A stretch of 64,000 bases of DNA from Neopestalotiopsis rosae (lineage: Eukaryota > Ascomycota > Sordariomycetes > Amphisphaeriales > Sporocadaceae): positions 124,001 to 188,000 of the forward strand of contig JALGAS010000009.1 in assembly GCA_023078685.1 (NCBI GenBank), written 5' to 3'. The notes under the pieces were generated by a model, which worked only from the letters and a program-made list of their open reading frames with translations, was not told the origin of the DNA and made no database searches. Numbering within the stretch: the stretch's first letter is position 1; each line of letters starts with the position of its first letter. This document shows, piece after piece, positions 37,608 through 47,565 of this stretch. Made by a program: the position numbers and the translations under genes.

Positions 37608-38525
37608 ATGCAGGAGGATTGGTATGCCCTAAAGGGCGATGTGCCGATGCCCAGATAGTATCTGGAGCTCAGCCTACCTGTTCGAGAAAGCATCGCAGAT
37701 TACTGTCGCGCTTGGGGCCACTGCTACACCGACGATGCTGCGATCGTGAGCAATGAAATGCTCACGGAGTTCGTTAACGAGGAGGTCTTCGCTGGCTGGC
37801 AGGCAGACATGAAGATTCCAGAGCCGGTGGTGGAATCCCCAAAGCTCCATGAGCTTTACATTGCCGTCGGCGTCTTCAAGAAGGTAGACCTCCACCTCTG
37901 TCCAAGCTGATTTTACTTTCTTGCTCACCACATTTGACAGGATTTGCCCGACCCTACCCGTGCCCGAGCTCTATTCGAGAATAACATCATGGCCGAGGTT
38001 CTGGAGTACCTGAGCTTGAGAAAGAAGTACCAACCCGTCGCGAATCGCAAAGCTGGGCAGACGGCCTATCTCCGGACACGACTGGATCCATCCGGACTTT
38101 CGGTCATCTGGGACTGGCTGGATAGCAAGGGGAAGTGGGTGCCCTACAGCTACATCGATTTCAATACACCGAATGGCCAACCCGACAGAAAGATCATCGC
38201 CCACGCCTATCGTCAAGCTGATAAGGCATGGTTCAAGGCCTACGACGATTGGAACTACAGGCTTTCTGTCTACCTAAGCCGCAAGGCCATTTGGGATGAC
38301 TGCCACGTCCACGCATGGTCGCCACGTCGTGAGGAGCAGCCAGCATACACAGCGGACCATTTCCTCAAAGCCCCACAAATCCTCAAGAGCATGGACAAGA
38401 TTATAAGTCATCTTCAGCAGGTCGACCTCTTGGCAGATCATACAGCTCTGTCGACTCCACATGGCCGTCGCATGTTCCGGAAGCCGAATCCTCCCGCACA
38501 TTGCGAAAATAGAGGACCCGAGTAA
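37608..38525 (+). CDS. hypothetical protein, possibly broken by an in-frame TAG
   Basis: An exon from 37608 (GCCGCCATGC) to 37883 and a second from 37941 to 38525 join over a 57-base intron (GTAGAC donor, TTTGACAG acceptor), about 286 codons. The product carries KLHELYIAVGVFKK, LEYLSLRKKYQPVA, TRLDPSGLSVIWDW and WFKAYDDWNYRLSVYLSRK. I do not recognise it. Codon 17 (37656-37658) is TAG, as a C-to-T change of a Gln codon would give. Alternatively, an intron from a GTACGAG donor at about 37544 to the AG at 37658 removes the stop and joins the frame starting at 37380 in phase. So this is either a spliced gene or an early pseudogene. It lies at the left edge of the decayed island. Confidence 0.45.
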
Positions 38526-40156
38526 CCTACAGGATGTGCAAAGACGCCAAGAACGTAATGTAGGAAGCTTACCGCCCCATTTCAGACGGCCCTAAAAGCG
38601 ACCAAGAAGTCTTTGAGCAGAAGATCAAAGAGAAGGAGGATAATCTACAGGAATAGTGGAAAAGGAAGAAGACGACGGAGGTGACCAACATATATACCCA
38701 AACTATCAACCTCTGGCTCATGCCTAATCCATCATCATAGGAAATTGAATCAACACCTATGAGCAGTTCCTACGCAAGATCAGGATGCTCCCCTCCAAGG
38801 AGGAGATGAATGAGATGTCAGAAGCTGACAAAATGGGCGCAATGTTCCTCTCGATGACAACAGACTTGTGTACCAGCTTCGACTTTTTGTCATACTCGCG
38901 GCTGAGAAGACATCTGGTAGATCCGCCGACTTGTTGTCATACTTTGCTTTAGCAAAGTACCGATCGTCATTCTCTTCCGGGTGAACTATTTTTGGAACGA
39001 GCAGCATGCAGCTGCACCGAATCGAACAATGGTCTACAACAGGATCACTAAGTCGCTGCCACACATCGCCAAAAAAAAAAAAAAAAAAAAAAAAGTATCA
39101 TCAAAGGCAGCCTCAACCCTCACCGCACCAAAACCGGTCTGCCTGAGTTCTGCCAGCTCATGGACCACGATCTGACCAAAACCAAATGCATCGCAATTGC
39201 AGAGGGCCACCACTTGGCATGGTGCCTCATGCGCCTCTGTTGTGCTCGACCCGGAAGCACTGGGTGGACCGCGAAAGACTAGAAGGCCGCCAAGTACCTA
39301 GTCTAGCGAGATGTCGAAATCTTTCGAAGTCATGTCGCGGGTAATTTTACCGCTATAATACTTTCTCGATCGTTCAGGACAAATTTCATAGATCAGGAGA
39401 GCCAGCATCCGCCAATTCTCTTTCCGAGGACCTGCAAAATCGAGGTCAGGCGGTTGGTCACGGGAAGGGCATTACTTGCTATTCAATTCGCCGTAGATCT
39501 GCCACAGACATGGCCCGTACAATCGGCAAAGACGACGCCAGGATGCTAATGAATCATGATCTTGACTCGACAGTCTTGGAAAAGTACTACCTGAATCTCT
39601 CTGGCTTCACGGATATGACTGCCGTTGGCTTGGGGCTCCTAGGCACCAAGAATGACCAGAGTGAAAGAATGACAGCAGAGAACCATCCTCTGGCAATCGG
39701 TGCTATCGTTTAGACGGACCAGTGGCCATGATCAAACTCCACGGAGCAGCGCTCAATGCTGCAATGGCAAAGTCAATGGCAGAGCATGGGCCAATCGCGG
39801 GTACTCCTCACCAGCAGAAGCTCCCGCTCCGACGGCTTCGAAAGGCAGCCAAGAAGTCTCTTCTCAGTATGGAGAGCCAGAAGCTGCGAGAGACAATAAG
39901 TACTATCAAGTATGATAAACGTGTCCAAGTGCTAAACAGCTCCAAGATCACCGACACCATTATCCAGGCACCAAGAAAAGCCATTGAAGATGGCGCAGTT
40001 CCAAATAACGACTCCGACGATTCCATTGTGGATAAAGACACAGGGTTCTGCAAAGAAGACAACGACCACAACGACCCTCAAGCAAATGCTGAGGAAGACC
40101 TGGAGAGCCTATTTTTGACTAGCGATGGTAACGAGATCTTTCGAGGTAATATTTAA
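38526..40156 (+). pseudogene. decayed tyrosine recombinase, DUF3435/Crypton (Starship captain)-like relic
   Basis: No single frame is open, but pieces on the plus strand line up in order. At about 39236-39330 one frame reads LCCARPGSTGW, then two TAG stops, then RDVEIFRSHVAGNF. This is like the catalytic-Arg block of fungal DUF3435 recombinases (ARPG...YRDVE). After a frame change, 39470-39600 reads ITCYSIRRRSATDMARTIG and then LMNHDLDSTVLEKYYLNL. This fits the second half of their R-Y-R-Y active site: the Tyr-x-x-Arg pair and the terminal Tyr nucleophile. A Lys/Asp/Glu-rich tail follows (39722-40156). The stops fit CAG or TGG mutated by C-to-T or G-to-A changes, as in RIP. A 24-base run of A lies at 39071-39094. 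The family call is from motif memory, not alignment. Confidence 0.5.
39071..39094. repeat. homopolymer run of 24 A
   Basis: Uninterrupted A tract within the recombinase relic, directly preceding a part that still reads as recombinase-like. It may mark an old retro-insertion point or simple slippage. Confidence 0.8.
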
Positions 40157-40330
40157 AGGCGCAAAAATATTATTATAAATTATTATTAATTTTTTAATAG
40201 ATTTTCTATTTTTAAAAGGAATAAGAAAAAGAAAATAGAAAAAGAAATTATAAAAAGAATTAAAAAAAAAGGAAAATAAAAGAAATAATTATAAAAATAA
40301 AACTAATCTGCAATAAATATAATAAATCGT
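40157..40330. other. AT-rich island (RIP-like)
   Basis: Nearly pure A/T sequence between the recombinase relic and the next pseudogene, in sharp contrast with its neighbours. TpA is very frequent, the product expected from CpA-to-TpA mutation by RIP. Confidence 0.7.
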
Positions 40331-41620
40331 GGATAACTACCGGCAAAGCACTCTGCGAAAGGGCCCTTGTGGCGGATCTTGTCTGCGCACTGCTTGCAGT
40401 CGGCATCGGCGGTGGCTTCTTCGCCAATGACTTGCCCGGCTTGCCACCCGAAAGGTTTGTTGGATCGATCGAGAAAAGACATCTGCCACTTGAAGATCTT
40501 ATCGGTATCCTTCTCTGGATGCATTGGGTTGAGCTTCTCAACCATCCTGGGACTGCGCGGTCATCCTTGTCTACCTCACCCTTCGTGATGGGTGGCTGTG
40601 GATGCTCCCATATATCCCATCCTTTGGTCTCCATCGTGTGCAAGTTCTCAAGCTGGGCGACATCAATGGAGACGGGAGTCTTGGTGCCCTCTTCGGTCTC
40701 TGGCTGATTGACTACAGCGACGTGGATCTGCCCCTGGTCGACTTTGTTCATCGGGTCAGGGCTTGGGTATTGGCAGCTCCTAAACCCGAGCCTTCTATCC
40801 TTGCCCGTGTGAATAGAAGCCTGCCACGAAGGAACATTTCGTCCGGCATTAGCACCAGACTTACCATTCTTATACGACAGATAGAAAGCTTGTACACCCT
40901 TATTGTCCCGAAGTGACTGATTCTCCCATTCTGGCGGCCAACTGCGGACGGGCTGTGATCCTTGGATCTGGCTGGTGGCGGTGGGCCTTGTGTCTTTGGA
41001 GGTAGACGCTCGATCCTTGGCGTTGGCATCAGTCTGGCTCGGCTTCTGGGAAGTAATGTGTGCATGTGCCGGAGCTATGGTAATGCCACCAGTGGATGGG
41101 GCGGGGCCGTCGACTGTTGCCGTAGATGGCTCAGAAACAGCAACCGAAGAGTCTGCAGCAGTAGGCAAGCCATTAGACAATACAGGATTCTATGAGATAT
41201 TGTTAGATATTTTCTTCGTTCTGAGGTGTAATTGGGGGGCTGACCGTATTGGTAGGTGCGTTAGATGATGGCGTAGCGATGGCCGGTCGAAGCCTTTACA
41301 GTCTCGGGACTCGCACCTCTCCAGTGGTCAAGTATGTCCACGGAGTTGGACATTGTTCAGACTGGTCTTGGCAATCTCTGCCTTGTCCTTTTGGCCCAGC
41401 TCGAGGTGGCAGGCTTGCATAACTCCGCCTCTCGGCCACAAGAAGACGGCCCATGAGACTCCTACGCGCGAAAGCAGGGCGTTGAGCTCAGCGTCTGTTA
41501 CCTGAGGCGGAATATTGCTCAAGAGGATGATTTTCCCAACCTCGTAGCATCGTAGATAATGCCGATTCTCGGTTGCGAGAACTTTATGTGTATACTTCAT
41601 CTTGAGAGTTGGAAGTGAGG
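40303..41620 (-). pseudogene. frameshifted gene with RRM-like N-terminus and a DUF3716-like cysteine motif
   Basis: Read leftward. An ATG near 41600 starts MKYTHKVLATENRHYL and an RRM-like segment (GKIILLSNIPPQVTDAELNALL; AVFLWPRGG). The frame ends at a TGA near 41328, but the next frame continues toward TGEVRVPRL and a TAA. A probable intron (CTAACAATATCTCATAG acceptor) leads to the open frame from 41180, which is Ser/Thr/Pro-rich, then holds RSWPPEWENQSL and AFYLSYKNGKSG. At about 40545 the frame shifts again, and the other frame gives RSNKPFGWQAGQ and CKQCADKIRHKGPFAEC. The latter resembles the Cys motif of fungal DUF3716. At least two shifts and one stop, next to an AT-rich island, mark it as dead. 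The original function is unknown. Confidence 0.5.
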
Positions 41621-42079
41621 TGAGAGTAAGGAAGGTTTGGTAGAAGCTGCTGATATTGGACGATTTTGGGAAGGACGCACTTGAATATGGAAGTACTGAC
41701 GTGTCAAGGCTTGCCAATGTAGAATTTTCAAAAAATTTGTGAACATTTAGTGGGGGAAAAACAACTGCCACGGCAACTATCTTGGTGTTTCAAATCTACA
41801 AACGACGCCTGGCCTCACCAAGACCCACCTGAACTCAGTGTCCTACCCAGTATCCTCTCTAATATGGTAGTATCCTACCAACCTACTTGTCTACCTGCCT
41901 GGATAGTTCTCGTTCCATCCCAATCATTCCCAGAAACACCTTTTGTCCCTCTCCTTCCATCCACAACTCCATCAGGTATTCCCATCTCAGTTCTGCATTC
42001 GCACTTTTCTCTCTGCTCACATACACGCGTCACCTTACCATCCGGAACTTTTCATCGTCAACTCGTCGAAATCATCACG

Positions 42080-42820
42080 ATGGAAACCCTGGAGCGCAAC
42101 AGTACGACTGCGCAGGAGGTCATTGCCCTGGAGGACGGCAACGTGAATCCTTTGACGGGAAACGCCAACTCCCAGCGCTACAGACACATTCTCGTGTCAC
42201 GTCGCGCTCTTCCAGTGAGCGCAGAACGAGGAAACTTTTTGCACAATTACCAACAGAATCGCGCGGTGATCCTGACCAGGTTTGTCCCATTTTCATCTAA
42301 GCATACACCAAGCTACATCCTACACTTATCCTAGGGTCAATCCTAGGTTTGGCTCGAATCGTGTTGCATTTGAACTGACAGTATTGCTGTCTCAAGTGAT
42401 ATGGGCTCTGGAAAAACTATCCAGATCCCGCAATATGTTCTGTTCGACGAATGGAACTCGGAACTCAAGGTTGTGTGTACACAGCCGCGAAGGCTGGCAG
42501 CTCGAGAAGTTGCCGCTCGGGTAGCCGATGAGCTGGACGTCAAGCTCGGTGATGAGGTAAGCCATTTGCTCATTACGACCCGTCTCTCTTCACCTGTACT
42601 CGTCTGCTAACATATATCTGTTTGCTATCATCAGGTTGGATATGCTGTCAAAGGTGACAACAAGAATACCGCAAAGACACGTCTCGTTTATATAACAGAA
42701 GGATTCCTGTTGCAACAAGCAAAGAGAGATCGCCGTTTGAGCGAGTTGAGCTGTGTGATTATCGACGAGGCCCAGGAGCGCACAGTTGACACCGACATGC
42801 TCTTGGGACTTTTGGCTTGA
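42080..42820 (+). pseudogene. truncated DEAH-box RNA helicase, RecA1 half (Prp43-like)
   Basis: From the ATG at 42080 (METLERNSTT) the frame runs through NPLTGNANSQRYRHIL (the typical Prp43/DHX15 start). It crosses an intron to [14 protein letters not shown] (motif I), [20 protein letters not shown] (Ia), a second intron (GTAAGC donor, ATCATCAG acceptor), and LVYITEGFLLQQ. Motif II reads DEAQ rather than DEAH, and RTVDTDMLLGLLA is directly followed by TGA. The SAT motif and everything after are missing. The remaining domain is well preserved, but the protein would be a half-helicase without RecA2. An AT-rich island starts about 60 bases later. Confidence 0.75.
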
Positions 42821-42884
42821 CAAGGAGGCAAAAATGGGTTGCTACATCCGGTCCTGCCACCGTAACGAACCGTAATGCGCTAAA

Positions 42885-43070
42885 GAAGAATTTGCATAAA
42901 TATAAAAATAAATTTATAAATATAAGCTATAATTTTTTTATATATTTTCGAATATTATAAATAAATCTTTTTTTATTTTTAAGCATTTTTTATATTTTCT
43001 TTCCTTTTTTTATTTTTAAAAAAATAAAATAAAAACTAATATAATAAGTTATGCTTTTTTGTATTTTATC
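42885..43070. other. second AT-rich island (RIP-like)
   Basis: Almost all A/T with long A and T runs. It lies exactly between the two inverted halves of the broken helicase. Confidence 0.7.
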
Positions 43071-43435
43071 CGGCTTGCTTTTCCAGCTCGTTATCTGGCC
43101 GCGGCTCTCAAGATCGGGTTTGATTGTAATGACCTCGCGCGTGTTCGAGGATTGTACACGCTTTGATTGCAAAAGCCAGTGTCAATCACATAGACAACAT
43201 TCTCAATTATGAGACTGGTCTCTGCAATATTTATGGTGACAATGCATTTTCGAATCTCACTTTGGGCAAGAGCGCCTTGCTGCGCTGTCTTCGTCAGCGC
43301 TCCGTATAGAGGCACGACATTGAGGTCCTCGCAACTGCGGCGGAGCAGATCGCAAAGCTTTTTAATCTCGCTGATGCTGCTCATCAGCCTAACCATTTCC
43401 CTCAAAGGCCTTCCAGTTCGACGAGCTTCCATTCT
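43040..43435 (-). pseudogene. inverted DEAH-box helicase fragment, RecA2 half
   Basis: On the minus strand, ISEIKKLCDLLRRSCEDLNV aligns with the start of RecA2 in Prp43-type helicases. Then come PLYGALTKTAQQ, KCIVTINIAETSLIIENVVY (motif V), VYNPRTRARSL and ILRAAAR. A TAA takes the place of the Gln in the expected QRAGRAGR motif; translation past it gives RAGKAS. The stop fits a CAA-to-TAA change. It faces the RecA1 fragment at 42080-42820 across the AT-rich island, in opposite orientation, and lacks the linking segment with the SAT motif. Confidence 0.75.
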
Positions 43436-44741
43436 TTACAATTGCATTTTGCGGCCCTCTTCCATGCTAGTCGATATCTCCTCAAATGACGACAATGTCG
43501 CAGGACTGCCGAGATGAATTATGTCACTCTTGCTTATGCATTTCACTGTGGGTTCAGTCCGAGAAACACGACAGAGAAGACAGAGGGATTGCCTTAGATC
43601 CTCGGCCGCTTTGGGAATGGATGACGCGCAAATGACAAAGAATAGTATGGTCATTTCAGCATGCGCCGTTAGTCCCTCGGTCGATAGGGCATAGGTAACA
43701 TCGACGACCCAAAGGTCGTCCACGGCATTGACAACGCGGCCAGCCGCGATGGCGACACATCTGTGGATATCAAGTCAGCAGTAGAAGCAGCGCAGACTCT
43801 ATGGATGCAACTTACAGCAGACTCATGGCAAATATGAAGGAGATGCCAAGCCTTTTGGTAAAAGGTAACTTGAGTCCCCAGATGATTCTATGAGGCGCAA
43901 GTAGAACGACTACATCCGAAACTAGGTTGAAGACGGTGAGAGCCAAGGTTCCAGCCTTGACATTGAGGCATTTGCCGCCCGGTATCGTCTTGTCCCAATA
44001 GTATGCACGTGGACTACACGAAAAGTTGAGAGAGACAATGACGGCGGCGTAAAAGATTACGTTGAGCCACATGAGAACATGGCAAATCCAGAAGAATGCG
44101 GTTCTGGTTCCCTTGGGAGCGAATATGCGGGTCCACTCTAGCAGTATGGCGACCTTGATCAAGGCCAATGTCGTGACGTAAAAGTTGTCGGCCTGGTAGG
44201 TAAGCTGCTTCTATGATCAGAATGGCTTTAATCTTTGCATGGCTGGTCAACGCACACGAAATATGTCTGCCAGTTGTCGGACACGCACATCCCATTGATG
44301 GATGAAATAGCCCGGCCACAGAACTGTCTTGAATGCGACCCATTCAAATCCCATGTACGTTCCCTGAAAACGGTCAACACGCTGCCCAAAGTTGCCAAAA
44401 CTATCCCAAGGCTTTTGTAAGACATACAAACGCGGTCCCCAAGACAACTTAAACAGAATTAGCATGGTTTCATGCAATATCGCCGGGTTCAAGTACTCAC
44501 GATCTTCGATATGAAACTTCTTCACGCAGAATATCTTCACATAGGCTCTGATAGCAACGACAATGATCATGACGGCCAAGCAGACCGAGATGACCGCCGC
44601 GCTCATTCTATTCTGGCTGCCATTTGGAGGATTGTCAAAATTGGGTATAATGCCATTCGGTGGGGTCAATGCTGGCCCATCAAGAAATGCGTCTCGCTCA
44701 GAGGCTGGCAGCGACGCCAGGACAGCTGCTAGGTCCGACAT
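43436..44741 (-). CDS. rhodopsin-domain integral membrane protein (Pth11-like GPCR class)
   Basis: At least five exons. Exon 1 starts at the ATG 44741 (MSDLAAVLASLPASERDAFL; a frame extension to 44774 exists) and holds TM1 (MSAAVISVCLAVMIIVVAIRAYV) and the KKFHIED loop typical of the family. After a GTGAGT intron comes LVLGTAF, then a 46-base intron, then RVDRFQGTYMGFEWVA and PGYFIHQWDVRVRQLADIF. Next is ADNFYVTTLALIKVAILLEW, then WICHVLMWLNVIFYAAVIV, KCLNVKAGTLALTVFNLVSD and the IPKAAEDLRQ block after the last TM (AHAEMTILFFVICASS). There are seven hydrophobic segments and a Ser/Thr-rich cytoplasmic tail ending RKMQL. Pth11-related proteins sense surface or nutrient cues at the plasma membrane, but most members, including this one, have no known ligand. 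No CFEM domain is present. The stop is one codon from the broken helicase relic. Confidence 0.8.
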
Positions 44742-46118
44742 ACTGGAGCCATGGAAGAGATAATATGGGGACAAGACTGCGATAAAGAGACATCTGGGGA
44801 AATAAAATGGTGGATTGTGGGAACAAGTGATGTCAGAGAGAGTTTATATCTGGAGAGGCAGATCTCCATGCCATGTGGAGGTAGGACAAGAATGTGAGCA
44901 ATGCCGTAATGTCTAGACAAAGCCTATGGGATGCCTCAGATCGCCAATTTGTTTCTGCCGTGAAAAACGAAAGTAAGCAGACTCGGAATGAGAACTGGGG
45001 TCGGGTACCCAATCAATGCTCAGCCCTACGAAGCTGGACGGAGATCCGTCAGCACGCCGAATTCTGCAGTAGCCCTAAAAGCATCGATCTGCAAGGCCAT
45101 TGGTCGGTATTACGAAAACAGGCAAACACTTGCCCAGGGAGCTGCCTTGGAGTGCGACGGGCAATGACCAATCATCTCTCCGTCACTTCATCTTGAAATG
45201 GCCAGTGATTGACCGTTTGAAAACAAGCTTGGCCATGATGATTGCTTGGGGTTTCCAATCTAGTGCTCCTTGTCGGCTTTGCAATTGACCTTAATCAACC
45301 ACCATGGCCACACTCACAAGTGCAGGTACGGAACCATCATGAAGAAAGCATGTTGTGCCGTGACTTGAATGGATGCTCATAGGTTTTGGCCTAGAAACTC
45401 CCGAGACTTGATAGTTGTGGCTTGTCGGAGCGGCATGCTTTATGCTCTGGCCACGACTTTCCGTGGCGTGCGCAACCTCTCAGACCTCTTTTGGCAGCTT
45501 TTAGGTCTACACCTGGCATCAAGGAAAAGATAATAAGCAATAAAATGGACTAATGTTTTACTCATCTTTAATGTTTCAAGTAATATTCATGCTATTTGTT
45601 CACATAGTGTTCTTATTCTCTAATCGCTCACTGTGAGTGAACATGTTCCGTGCACAGCAGTATAATGTATCCATAATCAGGAATTAGTAGCCGTCCAAGA
45701 ATGTGTTGGGGCACTGAGACGACCTCGGCCCACCCACCTGTAGCTTACAAAACGCCTAAGCCGTGTTCACTAATCGACACCCCTGCATGTTGTACTCGTC
45801 TGTTGGGTGCTATTTATACCTGCAGAGCCTGTTTGGTATAATGGAAATGGCACCATGTTATGATCATAATATCAATAAATCTACAATACAACATTGAGGA
45901 CTTTTGGAATGGCAGAGAAGCTGCATCATGGAGATTAGTCAAGTGCAAAATGCAAGACCTTCAAAACGTTGAGAACCTTGGCGAGGACTCATGTCGAATT
46001 GTCGATATATATGTTAAACAAGGCGCTCGAAGAAATGAACATGTAGAGGCAGCAATTTACACGATACAGCAATAACATTGTTACAAGACAGCAATTTTCC
46101 CTTTCTCAGAAGTCAACC
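44742..46118. other. divergent intergenic region
   Basis: 1.4 kb between the membrane protein (minus) and the hydrolase (plus). Short frames only; AT-rich toward the right. Promoters of both genes should lie here. Confidence 0.45.
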
Positions 46119-47024
46119 ATGGCTACTCAGCAGACGGCCAAAACTCAGTACATTCAAAGCGGTGATATCAACTTTGCCTATCGCCGCTTCGGCAAGGAAG
46201 AAAATGGAAGCATTCCACTCCTCTTCTGCCACCATTTCCGCGCCCCCATGGACGCGTGGGACCCTCTACTCATTAATGCCATCGCCGCCCACCGGCCCGT
46301 CATCCTCTTTGACAATGCGGGCGTAGGCAAGACGACGGGCGCTCCCGTCGACAGCAGCATTGCGCAAATGGCCCAGCACGCTCTAGACTTTTTGGCCGCG
46401 CTCGAGATATCCCAAGTCGACATTTTGGGCTTCAGCATGGGCGGCTTCGTCGCGCCGCTGGTACACCTCAACACACCTCGAGGGGGGCTGGTACGCAGGC
46501 TCGTCATTGCCGGGTCCTCGCCCAGCGCGGGCGAGGACCTCGAGCGGCACACGCAGGAACAGCAGGAGGCCGTCAATGCCAACGCCGCCGGGCCGAACCC
46601 CACGCTGGAGAACATGCAGAAGCTCTTCTTTTACGACTCGGACACGTCGCGCCGGGCGGGCGCCGAGTGGTTCGCCCGGATCCAGGGCCGCAGCGAGGCC
46701 ACGTCGGGCGAGCCGCGCGCCGCCTGGGTCTCGGAGGGCTACGTTGACGGCGGCGCGGGTCTGCAGAACCAGGCCGGGGCGCTCGCGCGTTGGGCCAACC
46801 CGGAGTTCAGGAGCGAGGGCAACTATGATCGCCTGCACGAGATTGATGTCCCCGTCTTTATTGCGCAGGGTAAGAATGACTTCATGGTCCCGACGTATAA
46901 CAGTTTTGTGATGCAGCAAAAGCTTCCCAACGCGAGGCTCAAGATCTTCCCCGACAGCGGGCACGGGTTTCTGTTTCAATTTGCCGAGGAATTCGCTGAA
47001 GATGTCCTGAGATTTCTAGCATAA
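46119..47024 (+). CDS. alpha/beta hydrolase
   Basis: A single exon of 301 residues from the ATG in CAACCATGGC. The fold order is clear: LLFCHHFRAPMDAWDP (oxyanion region with a His-rich loop), VILFDNAGVGKTTG, then the nucleophile elbow DILGFSMGGFVAP (Gly-Phe-Ser-Met-Gly-Gly), a cap rich in Glu/Arg/Ala, FIAQGKNDFMVP with the acid Asp, and PDSGHGFLFQF with the catalytic His. There is no signal peptide, so it is cytosolic. Close relatives are annotated as epoxide hydrolases, haloperoxidase-like or pimeloyl-ester-type hydrolases. The substrate cannot be read from the sequence. The cap region is strongly GC-rich. Confidence 0.88.
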   Translation: MATQQTAKTQYIQSGDINFAYRRFGKEENGSIPLLFCHHFRAPMDAWDPLLINAIAAHRPVILFDNAGVGKTTGAPVDSSIAQMAQHALDFLAALEISQVDILGFSMGGFVAPLVHLNTPRGGLVRRLVIAGSSPSAGEDLERHTQEQQEAVNANAAGPNPTLENMQKLFFYDSDTSRRAGAEWFARIQGRSEATSGEPRAAWVSEGYVDGGAGLQNQAGALARWANPEFRSEGNYDRLHEIDVPVFIAQGKNDFMVPTYNSFVMQQKLPNARLKIFPDSGHGFLFQFAEEFAEDVLRFLA

Positions 47025-47565
47025 GAAGCCAAAAATAGGCAGATTCTAGATTGTAGATCCCAAATAGTGGTAAAGGGGTCACTGTACTTAGGCGGGATAC
47101 AAGAGTTGGGCACGCGTATAGACCAATAAAACTTTCCAGCAACTACATTAGACAGAGTCAAGCATTATACTAATGTGCCAATATGATCATCCAAACCGTG
47201 ACGTACACAAATATGATGCAATATGGTGCAACAGACAACAAATACACCGCATCATCTACTATTAATGCCCCTATCGTCTCTTCTATTCCTGTTTGGTACC
47301 TTATTTTGAGAATTCTTCGTATAGTCAGAGTCGCTTACAAAGATTGTCGATTCATGCAGCCTATGTAACTGCACTCTCATTGCCCCAACTCGGCCGACGC
47401 CCCACATATTTTAGTGATTAGTGAACATGAATACCGAGCACGCAACCTACAAGACTCCTTGGCTGTATTCATAATCACAGAACATCCCACGATCAGTGAT
47501 CAATTTTTTTTTTTGGACTTGTTTGAGTAATCCCATATATCAAATTGAACAAGTTCGGTTACACC
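47025..47565. other. intergenic, no supported gene
   Basis: AT-rich 3' flank of the hydrolase and promoter of the bZIP gene, with a run of T at about 47504-47513. Confidence 0.5.

Noticed and set aside
37674..37931. 86-codon minus frame
   Set aside because: Antisense to the hypothetical gene at 37608-38525, whose intron and continuous plus frame explain the region better.
39000..39060. Hairpin on the minus strand resembling a T arm (CATTG-TTCGATT-CGGTG)
   Set aside because: No matching acceptor, D or anticodon arms; lies inside decayed coding sequence.
38780..39064. 94-codon minus frame in the island
   Set aside because: Antisense to the recombinase relic; the plus strand holds the ordered recombinase motifs.
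46178..46979. Two long antisense frames (145 and 198 codons) over the alpha/beta hydrolase
   Set aside because: Shadow of a GC-rich sense gene with a clear catalytic triad; Arg/Val/Gly-rich product without features.
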